Source: Aureispira sp964404215 (GTDB taxonomy: Bacteria; Bacteroidota; Bacteroidia; Chitinophagales; Saprospiraceae). Taken from it: a stretch of 64,000 nucleotides of DNA. Below are positions 1-8,482 of this stretch, one piece after another. The DNA is taken from contig CAYOJF010000009.1 in assembly GCA_964404215.1 (NCBI GenBank), positions 4,798-68,797 of the forward strand, written 5' to 3'. Within the stretch, counting starts at the first letter, position 1. Each line of letters starts with the position of its first letter. A program made the position numbers and the translations under genes. The notes below the pieces were generated by a model. That model did not search any database and had not been told where the DNA came from. It was given only the letters and a program-made list of their open reading frames with translations.

Positions 1-1
1 G

Positions 2-1042
2 AAGCTAAATAAAGAGGTAATTAATACTCCAATAGGAATAGAACAAAGAGGTGGGTTTTCATTGCGGCAGCCTAAGAAATCTTATGGTTTTAAGCCACTA
101 AAAGACTTGAACCCCTCTAATAACTATAGCTGTGGTTTTTTGGGGATGAATAGTAATGATAGCTGGATTTTAGATGCTATGTATCTTGATGAGTCTAAAG
201 TTCGTAATAAGACCTGCTTTGACATATGGCGTAGTCTAAATGATAGTCAAATGAAGCATAGAAATATTGAAGGTCACTTTGTTGAGTTATTTATCAATCA
301 CCAAAGTATTGGTTTATATTGTTTTGCAGAAAAATTTACATCTACAAAACTTAATACCACGACTGAATCTGTGTTTTATAAGGGAAGTGATAATAAACCG
401 AATACACAATTTGAGGTATTACCTAAAGGAAATCCTAACAAAGGTCATTGGGGGGATTGGTTACAAGAAATCCCAGATGCGAAGCAAAAAATTACATGGG
501 ATAGCTTTGAAGAGTTACTAGAATTAGCGGTAAAAAAAGAAGATATTGTATTTATGAATCAAATTCATAAAGAATTGGACTTAGATATAGCAATTGACTA
601 TTATCTTTTTATTAATTTGATTAATGGATATGATAATATGGGCAAAAATTGGATGTTTTACCAAGAGAAGAAAACGGATCTCTACACTATCGTCCCATGG
701 GATTTAGATGCCACTTGGGGGCGTGCTCATGACGCAAATAAAGTGGATTATACTTGGACGATCAGCAATCATTTATTTGATCGGTTGATCACTCTCAATC
801 CACAGAATTTTAAACAGAGACTAAAACAACGATGGACAATCTTGAGAAGTCAAAAGTTTTCTGCTGCTGTTTTGATAGCTACCTTTAAAAGTAATTTTGA
901 TGTGATAAGAGTGTCTAATGTAGAAGAAGTCGAGAGACGATGCTGGAACTCTAGTCTTGATTTGGACAAAGAAGAAGCTTATATCACTCAGTGGCTCCAA
1001 AATAGATTATCTTTCGTAGATAACCATATTCAAAACCTGTAA
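2..1042 (+). CDS. CotH kinase-like protein, 5'-truncated
   Basis: Only the 3' part is in the window: the frame is open from base 2, so the start lies further left and about 346 residues are visible. The piece opens with an RGG...PKKSYGFK block, typical of the conserved start of the CotH fold. Further on it has NLINGYDNMGKNWMFY and then IVPWDLDATWG, which matches the WDxDxxxG segment of CotH proteins. CotH of Bacillus is an atypical protein kinase of the spore coat. In Bacteroidota the domain occurs in secreted or surface proteins, usually of unknown substrate. Because the N-terminus is missing, a signal peptide cannot be judged. The next gene is 168 bp away on the same strand, so cotranscription is uncertain. 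Confidence 0.75.
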   Translation, partial: KLNKEVINTPIGIEQRGGFSLRQPKKSYGFKPLKDLNPSNNYSCGFLGMNSNDSWILDAMYLDESKVRNKTCFDIWRSLNDSQMKHRNIEGHFVELFINHQSIGLYCFAEKFTSTKLNTTTESVFYKGSDNKPNTQFEVLPKGNPNKGHWGDWLQEIPDAKQKITWDSFEELLELAVKKEDIVFMNQIHKELDLDIAIDYYLFINLINGYDNMGKNWMFYQEKKTDLYTIVPWDLDATWGRAHDANKVDYTWTISNHLFDRLITLNPQNFKQRLKQRWTILRSQKFSAAVLIATFKSNFDVIRVSNVEEVERRCWNSSLDLDKEEAYITQWLQNRLSFVDNHIQNL

Positions 1043-1168
1043 TAGGTAATTCTATAACTCAAGTTATTCAAAAAATCAAAAAGTCTATTTTTTGTTATTT
1101 ATAAACAAAGTCAAGAGGAAACAAAATGTTATTCCTTCCAAAGTCAACCAATCTTAAAGAATATCATT

Positions 1169-1176
1169 TATCTTTG
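1169..1176 (+). promoter_or_regulatory. Candidate Bacteroidota -7 box (TATCTTTG)
   Basis: The octamer TATCTTTG fits the Bacteroidota -7 consensus TAnnTTTG and lies 33 bp upstream of the GTG start of the M16 peptidase. I see no clear TTG -33 element at the usual spacing, so this is a weak prediction. Confidence 0.35.
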
Positions 1177-1209
1177 TACACTTTTTTATAGGAGCATAAA
1201 TATACGTTA

Positions 1210-2448
1210 GTGATAAAATTTGAACGGTATCGACTGGATAATGGTCTACGAATCATTGTACATGAAGACAAAAGCACACCGCTAGTATCGGTCTGTATGA
1301 CCTACAATGTAGGGACAAAATATGAAGAGAGTGGCAAAACAGGATTTGCCCACTTGTTTGAACACTTGATGTTTGGGGGCTCTAAAAATGCACCTAACTT
1401 CGATGATTATATCCAACAAGCAGGAGGAGAGAACAATGCTTTTACGAATCAAGATATGACCGTTTATTATGAGTATTTGCCTTGGCAAAACTTAGAAGTG
1501 GCTCTTTGGTTGGAAGCAGATCGAATGCTACAGCTAAACTTGACGGAAAAAAACTTGGCGAAAGAACGCAAAGTAGTAGTAGAAGAATTTAAGGAGAGTT
1601 GCCTGAATGAGCCTTATGGTGATATTTGGCATCATATCGGACCATTGGCTTATACTCAACATCCTTATCGTGTACCTACTATTGGTGAAGTGCCAGCCCA
1701 TATTGCAGAAGCTAAATTAGAAGATGTAGTTGCTTTTTTTGATAATTATTATTGTCCTAATAATGCCGTCCTATCAGTAGCTGGCAATGTAAAGCCAGAG
1801 GAAGTTTTAGCATTAGTTCAGAAATGGTTTGGAGATATACCACAAGGGCGAGCGGCGATTCCTAAGATACTACAAGAACCACAACAAAATCAAAAAAGAG
1901 TACTAGAAGTAACGGCAAACGTCCCCCTCAATGCCTTGTACTTAGTTTTTCAAGGAGCAGAACGAGCCAGTAGTGATTACTATATTGATGATTTTATTAC
2001 CGATGTATTGGCGGATGGTGATGCGGCTAGACTATACCAACGATTGGTCAAAGAACAAGAATTGTTTGTAGATATAGATGCCTATGTCACTGCTTCGGTA
2101 GATAGAGGGCTCTTAATCATAGAAGGACGACTAGCTGAAGAGACTACGTACGAAATAGCAGAAGCTGCTCTTTGGGAAACATTAGCAGAAATGAAAGAAG
2201 AACTGCTGGCAGAAAAAATGGTGCAGAAGCTTCAAAATAAAATAGAACACAATATCGAATTCAGTAAGATGAATCACCTACACAAGGCTATTAATTTGGG
2301 CTATTATGAGCTACTAGGAGATGCGAATTGGATCAATCAAGAAAAGAAAAAATACAACCAAATAACTAGAGAAGATATTCAGCAAAGGTGTCAATCTGTT
2401 TTTCAAGAAAGTCAATGTTCTGTTATTTATTACAAAACAAGAACATAA
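1210..2448 (+). CDS. M16 family zinc peptidase (pitrilysin/insulinase-like)
   Basis: Predicted zinc metallopeptidase that degrades peptides. The inverted zinc motif HxxEH is present as H48-L-F-E-H52, and a VVVEEF segment about 75 residues later supplies the expected third ligand (near E126). The N-terminal M16 domain covers roughly residues 10-150 and an M16_C domain roughly 165-350. At 412 residues it is the short, single-unit M16B-type form, which often works as a dimer or with an inactive partner; no partner is seen next to it. Translation starts at GTG: the M16 fold begins at once (KFERYRLDNGLRIIV), so no signal peptide is present in this reading. A short upstream GGAG may serve as ribosome binding site. 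Confidence 0.88.
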   Translation: MIKFERYRLDNGLRIIVHEDKSTPLVSVCMTYNVGTKYEESGKTGFAHLFEHLMFGGSKNAPNFDDYIQQAGGENNAFTNQDMTVYYEYLPWQNLEVALWLEADRMLQLNLTEKNLAKERKVVVEEFKESCLNEPYGDIWHHIGPLAYTQHPYRVPTIGEVPAHIAEAKLEDVVAFFDNYYCPNNAVLSVAGNVKPEEVLALVQKWFGDIPQGRAAIPKILQEPQQNQKRVLEVTANVPLNALYLVFQGAERASSDYYIDDFITDVLADGDAARLYQRLVKEQELFVDIDAYVTASVDRGLLIIEGRLAEETTYEIAEAALWETLAEMKEELLAEKMVQKLQNKIEHNIEFSKMNHLHKAINLGYYELLGDANWINQEKKKYNQITREDIQQRCQSVFQESQCSVIYYKTRT

Positions 2449-2541
2449 AGCTGTATCTTTGTTGTATAGTTGTTTTGTTGATACAATCAATATTTGTAAA
2501 CTACTACAATGTGTGGTAGTCCACTATAAAATAAAAATATT

Positions 2542-2769
2542 ATGAATACATTTTTTTTGATGACCTTTATGGGGCCTGAAATGATAGTGATTGTTTTTGT
2601 TATTCTCTTACTTTTTGGAGGTAAGAAAATACCAGAACTAATGAGAGGATTGGGTAGAGGAATTGGAGAGTTCAATAATGCTCGAGAATCAGTAACCAAA
2701 GAGATTAAAGAGGGGATGAAAGAATCTCAAGGGAAAGACAAAATTAAAATTGAAGAAAATAACAAATAA
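2542..2769 (+). CDS. tatA: Sec-independent translocase TatA/TatE subunit
   Basis: A 75-residue pore-forming subunit of the twin-arginine translocase, which exports folded proteins across the inner membrane. It shows the standard plan: one N-terminal transmembrane helix (about residues 8-25), a hinge GGKKIPELMRGLGRGIGEF that continues into an amphipathic helix, and a charged Lys/Glu-rich tail. The length and the LLFGGKKIPEL hinge fit TatA/E rather than TatB. It stands alone: tatC is not in this window. A hairpin follows at 2796-2852. Confidence 0.9.
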   Translation: MNTFFLMTFMGPEMIVIVFVILLLFGGKKIPELMRGLGRGIGEFNNARESVTKEIKEGMKESQGKDKIKIEENNK

Positions 2770-2795
2770 CCTTTTTTGTTAGAATAATCAATTGG

Positions 2796-2852
2796 AAAAG
2801 AACAGATTACCTATCTGAACCTTTTGTATAGGGACAGGGAGTCTGTTCTTTT
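2796..2852 (+). terminator. Inverted repeat, likely terminator of tatA
   Basis: Arms of 11 bp (AAAAGAACAGA at 2796-2806 and its complement at 2842-2852) are separated by about 35 nt. The second arm runs into a T-rich tract. The loop is long, so this is less certain than the other terminators here. The rest of the 590-bp gap up to 3360 holds a repeat (3007-3170) and no gene that I can support. Confidence 0.45.
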
Positions 2853-3006
2853 GTTTTTTGGCGAAATGACAAAAAACTACTACATTTGCTTTGCATCTAG
2901 AAAAATAAAAGATGCTGTTTGGGAGTTAGAACTATCCTAAGATGAAGCCAAGGACTTTTTATTACAGGTATGGTATTAGAAATGATATACGATGTGTTTT
3001 CTCTTT

Positions 3007-3170
3007 AGAGCATGTTTGAAATTGTATTTTTCAATAATATGAGTACCATTTTTTTACTAATTGAGACTCATTTTTTGATGAATAGCCTTAGCTATTGAGC
3101 AAAAAACAGACGAAAAGTAGTAGAAAAAGGGATTTCATATTATGAATTAAGATAAATTTAAACATGCTCT
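3007..3170. repeat. MITE-like intergenic repeat, copy 1 (164 bp)
   Basis: The element starts AGAGCATGTTT and ends AAACATGCTCT, so its ends are an 11-bp perfect inverted repeat. A second copy at 37499-37628 is nearly identical along most of its length. Copy 1 carries 34 extra bp lying between two ATTGAG repeats (3060-3065 and 3094-3099), including a small hairpin AATAGC-CTTA-GCTATT (3081-3096). It has no coding capacity. Size, AT content and inverted ends resemble a non-autonomous transposable element. Confidence 0.7.
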
Positions 3171-3359
3171 TAGGATGAAATTTTTTCCCAACATGCTACA
3201 AGCACACACTAAACACTGTAAGGGGCTTTTTCGCTATACATTTGTAGTCGAAAACCAAGTACCCAAGATCTACTAAAGATCTATTTAAATATTGAAGAAG
3301 AGTGTGCCACACTAGTTGACTTTTCTTGAAAGAAAACAAAAAACTAACGATAAAAAAAC

Positions 3360-5183
3360 ATGATTTTAAGAGTTAATCTTTTCATCATTTGTACGGTATT
3401 TATAACTAGTATAGCATATGCTATACCATATAATTTGCCAACAACAACAGATGAACTTCCAGAATGGGATGAAAAAACAAGTCAAGCACTAGTTGAAAAC
3501 ATGGGTAAATGGCTGAATATGCAGTCCGAAGATCCTAATCATCCACAGTTTTCTGATGAACACTATAAGCAAAGTTTCTTAGAAATGTCTGGGGCGATCA
3601 ATTTCAAATTGACGAAGCAAATAAAAGCTCAGATTCTATACAGAACCAATAAAATCAGAAGTGCAACAGAGCGTACCCTTGGTTTAACAGAAATGTACTT
3701 TCCTATTTTCGAAGAGTATCTCTCCAAAAAAGGGATGCCTAGAGCAATCAAATATTTAACGATTGTAGAGTCTAATCTAAACCCAGTAGCCAAGTCACAT
3801 GCCTCGGCAGTAGGATTGTGGCAATTTATACCAGGTACAGGGCGTATGTATGGGCTAAAAGTAGCTTCGTATGCTGATGAGCGTAGCGATACACACAAGG
3901 CAACAGATGCAGCTACTACCATGTTATCGAACTTGTATAAGCGTTATGGAGATTGGTGTTTGGCATTGGCAGCTTACAACTGTGGCCCTGGACGAATTGA
4001 TCGTTTGGTCAAAAGTAAGGGGTATAACTATTGGGTAGTTCGTAAGTACTTGCCAAGAGAGACACAAAACTATGTGCCCTTTTTTATGGCTGTAGCTTAT
4101 ACTTATGAATATCATGCTTTACATGAGTTAAAGGCTCAACGCGTAGAGCAAGACTTAATTTTGACGGATACGCTTCACTTAGCAGCAGGGTATAAATCGT
4201 TGAGTAGTTTGGCTACAAAATATGGAGTAACGAGAGACATGGTAAAACGTCTTAACCCTGTTTACATCAAAAACTACATTCCATCTAGTATGAAGAACCC
4301 TATCTTGGTGCTTCCTGCTCGTATTGTAGCGCAAGAAAGAGGATTGATGGATCAATATAATCGTTTGATTTCTATCAATACAGAAAATCCAATCAAGTGT
4401 GTCCGCCGTATCCATACACTACAGGATATTAATTTTTTGATGCAGGCACATCAGTGTACTTTAGAAGACATTCTATTTTGGAATCGTTTACCTAAGAACT
4501 ATAAGCTACAAGCAGGTGATATCATTGCTATTCGCAAATACTATGCTCCTAAAGATGCTAAGTACAATGTAGCGAAAACACGAGAAGAAATTGCTAGTAT
4601 TCGTATTCACTCCTTGAAGGTAATCGGAATTGATCATCAAAAAGAAGAAGCGGTGACCTCAACAGTATACGCTAAAGCAGCACCAAGCAAAGCCGCAGCG
4701 AATAATCTTAAGATAGTAGCACCTAAGGCTATGGGGACAACTCCAAAACCGTCTACTCGGACAGCACCTGCTTCGAAAACACCTACCTTGATGGAGCGTG
4801 TCTCTAGAGATAGAAGCCGGACTAGGAGGATAAGAGGAAAACAAACACAAAGAGTGATTGGTTCAACAACGTCTACTCCAACTCAAAAATCAAAAGTAAG
4901 TGTTCCTGCGGTGAGAGCAACCGTTAGTGCTCCTACGGCTCCTAAAACAGCAAAAAAGAATAATACTACGACTACTACCAAAGTTATAGCAGGGGTAGAA
5001 CAACACAGTCAACAATTGGCACGAGAAGAGCGAATCAAATTAGTGACTAAACAACAGATGCAAGCAACAACAGATTGTCTCAAAGATATTAGAAATAGAG
5101 TGGATCAAATTGATGCCGACAATAAAGCGAAGAAAGAGGTGAAATTGCCAAGTAGAACACGAGCTAGAAATATCCGTAACTAG
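3360..5183 (+). CDS. LysM-containing lytic transglycosylase (MltD-like, GH23)
   Basis: Predicted periplasmic murein hydrolase that cleaves the MurNAc-GlcNAc bond with formation of 1,6-anhydro ends. A signal peptide (about residues 1-21) is followed by a helical segment, then an SLT domain at about 118-255. That domain contains the catalytic glutamate in the ESNLNP motif (E137), the SAVGLWQFIPGTGR motif and the ALAAYNCGPGRI motif. Two LysM-like peptidoglycan-binding segments follow at about 275-318 and 350-393. The last 200 residues are a low-complexity Ala/Thr/Lys/Pro-rich tail, then a short helical end. This layout is usual for MltD-type enzymes of Bacteroidota. It is a single-gene unit ended by a strong hairpin at 5248-5273. 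Confidence 0.9.
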   Translation: MILRVNLFIICTVFITSIAYAIPYNLPTTTDELPEWDEKTSQALVENMGKWLNMQSEDPNHPQFSDEHYKQSFLEMSGAINFKLTKQIKAQILYRTNKIRSATERTLGLTEMYFPIFEEYLSKKGMPRAIKYLTIVESNLNPVAKSHASAVGLWQFIPGTGRMYGLKVASYADERSDTHKATDAATTMLSNLYKRYGDWCLALAAYNCGPGRIDRLVKSKGYNYWVVRKYLPRETQNYVPFFMAVAYTYEYHALHELKAQRVEQDLILTDTLHLAAGYKSLSSLATKYGVTRDMVKRLNPVYIKNYIPSSMKNPILVLPARIVAQERGLMDQYNRLISINTENPIKCVRRIHTLQDINFLMQAHQCTLEDILFWNRLPKNYKLQAGDIIAIRKYYAPKDAKYNVAKTREEIASIRIHSLKVIGIDHQKEEAVTSTVYAKAAPSKAAANNLKIVAPKAMGTTPKPSTRTAPASKTPTLMERVSRDRSRTRRIRGKQTQRVIGSTTSTPTQKSKVSVPAVRATVSAPTAPKTAKKNNTTTTTKVIAGVEQHSQQLAREERIKLVTKQQMQATTDCLKDIRNRVDQIDADNKAKKEVKLPSRTRARNIRN

Positions 5184-5247
5184 AAATAAAGTCTAATTGT
5201 AGCGATACTCTGATTAGCGTATCGTATACCGAAATCATTGATAACAT

Positions 5248-5273
5248 AAAAAAGGGGCATTTGCCCCTTTTTT
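5248..5273 (+). terminator. Rho-independent terminator
   Basis: A perfect 12-bp stem (AAAAAAGGGGCA at 5248-5259, complement at 5262-5273) has a 2-nt loop and ends in a run of six T. It lies 65 bp after the lytic transglycosylase stop. Confidence 0.9.
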
Positions 5274-5495
5274 GTGTTATAGATAGTTTTGTCAATTGTA
5301 TCGTTAGTGGTATTCAATTCCTTGATATAGAAACATTCGCACGAATTATTTGCCAAGTTGGATTATAAACAACACTTTATTCATAATTTTTGAAAAAAAA
5401 TATTAAATTGGACTTCAGTTTATAGCAGAATAAATTATTGTTCAAACATAAACGGTCTAATTTTTAAATTGGTTCAATCTGTCGGACTCACTATT

Positions 5496-6515
5496 ATGAA
5501 AGATGCCCTCGTATTTTGTATTATTGCTTTTACTTTATTCTTGTTTTCGCCTGTTTTGTCACAAGACAAAGTGGAGCTATACAATGAATTGGCACAAATA
5601 GGTGCTTTGAAGCAACTCAATAAGACGTTTGATTTGCAGAAAGGTGAAAACCTAATCGTAACGGTGACCCCTATGCGAGGCAAACTATCTAGAGTTGAGA
5701 TAGACGTCCCTGAATCTCCTTTCAAATTCAGTAGTAAAAAAATACGTCAGATTGATCGCAAAAAACTTACTGTAGATAAATCAGGTACTTACACCTTTCG
5801 TTTTATCAATCGTTCGATCTTTAAGAAAGAGGTAGATATTAAAATTTATAAAACAAGGCGTACTGAATTGAGAGATACGACCATACTAGATGATATTATA
5901 TTCACAGCCTTTAGGGATACTATCAAGAAATTCAAAGATGATACCATTCCTATTCCAGATGTAGCAGAATATGAATTTACTTTAACTCCTAGCTTTAGAT
6001 ATGGGTCGGTCCATGACTCTGTGATAAGAGAGCCATTAATTGATAATACCAAATATCAATATGCTGCTTATTGGGTGGGAGTTGGGAAAAGTTCTATAGA
6101 GGCTTACAATAAGCTGAAGGCAAATCCACCACCAAGCTGGTCTTTGTATGGAATCAATGAGCCAATCATGGCTTTTGGGTTAGGACTGACTAAGTTTTTG
6201 CCGACGAGCAATTCTGCAGTTGCAAAAGACGTGATGTTTAAGTTTATGAACCCTGATGAAGAGGTTCCTAGATTGACTCGAAGAGATAAAAAATCATTAT
6301 ATTTTGCAGTTATACCAATCAGTAGTGCCAGTAAGTATAAGGAATTAATTTTGTCATTTCGTAATTTTAATACGACATCCCCTGTACCAGTCTATGTTAA
6401 AATTGTGAAATTCAAATTGGATAGAGCCTATTATAACGAGTATATCATCAGAGAACGTGTACAGGAGATTTTTAAAGAGCAGACCATTGAGGTGTTAGCT
6501 CCTTTAGAAGAATAA
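5496..6515 (+). CDS. Secreted protein of unknown function
   Basis: I do not recognise this 339-residue protein. The ATG at 5496 is chosen because it begins a good signal peptide (MKDALVFCIIAFTLFLFSPVLSQ); the frame stays open 27 bp further up but adds nothing plausible. After the leader, residues 25-130 look like a beta-rich domain. A second region follows (about 165-335) that contains YAAYWVGVGKSSIEAYNKLK and ends with several beta strands. It stands 44 bp before the first of two GH18-type genes on the same strand, so a shared envelope role is possible, but that rests only on position. Confidence 0.7.
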   Translation: MKDALVFCIIAFTLFLFSPVLSQDKVELYNELAQIGALKQLNKTFDLQKGENLIVTVTPMRGKLSRVEIDVPESPFKFSSKKIRQIDRKKLTVDKSGTYTFRFINRSIFKKEVDIKIYKTRRTELRDTTILDDIIFTAFRDTIKKFKDDTIPIPDVAEYEFTLTPSFRYGSVHDSVIREPLIDNTKYQYAAYWVGVGKSSIEAYNKLKANPPPSWSLYGINEPIMAFGLGLTKFLPTSNSAVAKDVMFKFMNPDEEVPRLTRRDKKSLYFAVIPISSASKYKELILSFRNFNTTSPVPVYVKIVKFKLDRAYYNEYIIRERVQEIFKEQTIEVLAPLEE

Positions 6516-6559
6516 CAGATGGTTTTGACAACCTAAGAACAATTATTGATAAAAATTAA

Positions 6560-8434
6560 ATGAAGGTGATGCACGTTAAAAACCTATATTATAGTCTTTG
6601 TTTAGCCATAATAGTGTTATTGACACTTCCGCTCCAGCTCTCTGCACAAGGTCTTATCAAGCAGCTAGGAACTAAAGCGACTTCCAAGGCAACCAATGCT
6701 GCCAGTGCAGCAGTTAGTACAGCAAAGGGACGAGCAAAAATAGGCTTGTTAAGTAAAAAAAGGGCACTGAAAAGGTCACTTCGTACCCGCAAACCAGGGG
6801 AGTATGAAGAAAATCCAATGTTGGAAGATATTATTGAGGATCCAGAGGTCAAAGCAGATTTGTCAGATAATTCTAAAAAAACACGTTATGTTAAGCTATT
6901 TGGACATTGGACGACAATGCCCAATGATGCAGAATTAGCACTGCGTGCTCAGCGAGAAGCTTTTTTAGATTCGATTCGCTCGCTACCAGATGACGCCCTA
7001 CGGGTTACTAAAAAAATCTGGGATGGTAGTCGAGATATGATTGTATTTGGATGGCATCCTTACTGGGTGGGCAATTTGTACAAAGGATATAACTACGATT
7101 TGTACAATGTGGTTTCGTTTTACTCTTATGATATTAATCCTTATACAGGAGGAAGCCAAAATCCAGAAGCAACGGCAGAGTTTTTGACTGGTGAGTTTGT
7201 CAAAACAGCTCAAGATAGAGGGTGCTCTGCTTTGTTGTCATTGACTTGTCATGGGGAGGCAAATGTAGGACAGTTTTTAAACCAAAATCCAGTAGCCCAA
7301 CGTACCGTAATCGATTCACTTATTTATTTATTAGACTCTGTCAAGGCAGATGGAATCGAGATTAATTTTAGTGGTGTTAGTTCTGCGGTCAAGAATGAAT
7401 TTCACAAATTTGTTCAAATTTTGTCCAATACTATTCTTAATGTAAGAGGTGATACGAGTTTTGTATTTATGAGTGTTCCTCCTTATGATGAAGAGAATAT
7501 TTATGATATAGATAAACTAAGTCCTTTTGTTGATATTTTTGTTGTTAGAGGATTTGATTTTCAAGAAACACCTGATGGATTGGCTCGGATGCCAGTAGCA
7601 CCATACAATTATAGTGCAGTAGCTCCCGATTATGATCTTAGGAGTGCGGTCGAAAAATATGTGGCTAATATTGGGCCCTACAGAAGTGATCGCATTATCT
7701 TATCTCTGCCCAATTATGGTACCCGATGGGTCACAGACGGTATATCAGACGAAGTTCTAGATATGTCACTAATGACGTATAGTGATATACAGTTTGATTA
7801 TGTGATGCAGAAAGAGGATGAATTTCGTTTTCCAGGAGCAAATGTACGTTTTGACTCCACGTATACTAGTCATATGTTCACCTATTTTGATTATTATACC
7901 GGAATTGATAGTTTGCTAGGTGATGTGCCTCATAATGTGACAATCTACTATGATGATAGTACGAGTCTACGCAAAAAATATAACTTCATTCAAGAGTATC
8001 GTCTAGGTGGGGTTGGTATACAGTCACTAGGTTATGATGCTGGATTCACACATCTGGAAGATGAATTGGCAAACGCTTTTACGGTAATAGAACGGCCTAC
8101 AGATCAGAAATTAGCAAAACTAAATGAAGGAACTAGTCAAGCTAGAACCTATGGAATTTATGCTTTATCAATTTTATTATACTTAGCTATATTCCTGTCT
8201 ATTGGCTTTTGTGCGGCCTTATTCAAACGAGATATTCGCCAAGCTTTATTTGATAGTGGAAACTTTAGAATTTTCTATTTGACATTTTTGACTACACTAA
8301 TCATGATACTAGGGTATTATTTGGGAATGTTCGAAGAAGCAACGTTACCACTCATTGTTGGGATATTCTTTGGTGGTATTATTAGTTGGATAGCATGGCG
8401 ATTTTTTGCTAAAAAACGTGTTTATACCCCCTAA
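6560..8434 (+). CDS. GH18-like protein with degenerate catalytic motif, membrane-anchored
   Basis: A signal peptide (to about residue 29) and a charged linker precede a glycosyl hydrolase family 18 domain (about 158-510). The fold is indicated by VFGWHPYWVGN at its start and by the strand that normally holds DxxDxDxE. Here that strand reads ADGIEINFSG (residues 263-272): the last Asp is Asn and the catalytic Glu is Ser. If so, it is a sugar-binding pseudoenzyme or acts by another mechanism. The C-terminal 90 residues hold three or so hydrophobic helices, an anchor shared with the next gene. It sits 48 bp upstream of that intact paralogue, which suggests a pair working together on a polysaccharide or peptidoglycan at the envelope. 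Confidence 0.8.
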   Translation: MKVMHVKNLYYSLCLAIIVLLTLPLQLSAQGLIKQLGTKATSKATNAASAAVSTAKGRAKIGLLSKKRALKRSLRTRKPGEYEENPMLEDIIEDPEVKADLSDNSKKTRYVKLFGHWTTMPNDAELALRAQREAFLDSIRSLPDDALRVTKKIWDGSRDMIVFGWHPYWVGNLYKGYNYDLYNVVSFYSYDINPYTGGSQNPEATAEFLTGEFVKTAQDRGCSALLSLTCHGEANVGQFLNQNPVAQRTVIDSLIYLLDSVKADGIEINFSGVSSAVKNEFHKFVQILSNTILNVRGDTSFVFMSVPPYDEENIYDIDKLSPFVDIFVVRGFDFQETPDGLARMPVAPYNYSAVAPDYDLRSAVEKYVANIGPYRSDRIILSLPNYGTRWVTDGISDEVLDMSLMTYSDIQFDYVMQKEDEFRFPGANVRFDSTYTSHMFTYFDYYTGIDSLLGDVPHNVTIYYDDSTSLRKKYNFIQEYRLGGVGIQSLGYDAGFTHLEDELANAFTVIERPTDQKLAKLNEGTSQARTYGIYALSILLYLAIFLSIGFCAALFKRDIRQALFDSGNFRIFYLTFLTTLIMILGYYLGMFEEATLPLIVGIFFGGIISWIAWRFFAKKRVYTP

Positions 8435-8482
8435 TAGAGACACTATCCAAACACATGATTATTATTTATTTTCTCCAATTGC

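Noticed and set aside
5469..5495. Longer N-terminus for the secreted protein at 5496
   Set aside because: The added nine residues start with TTG and would put polar residues before an otherwise normal signal peptide.
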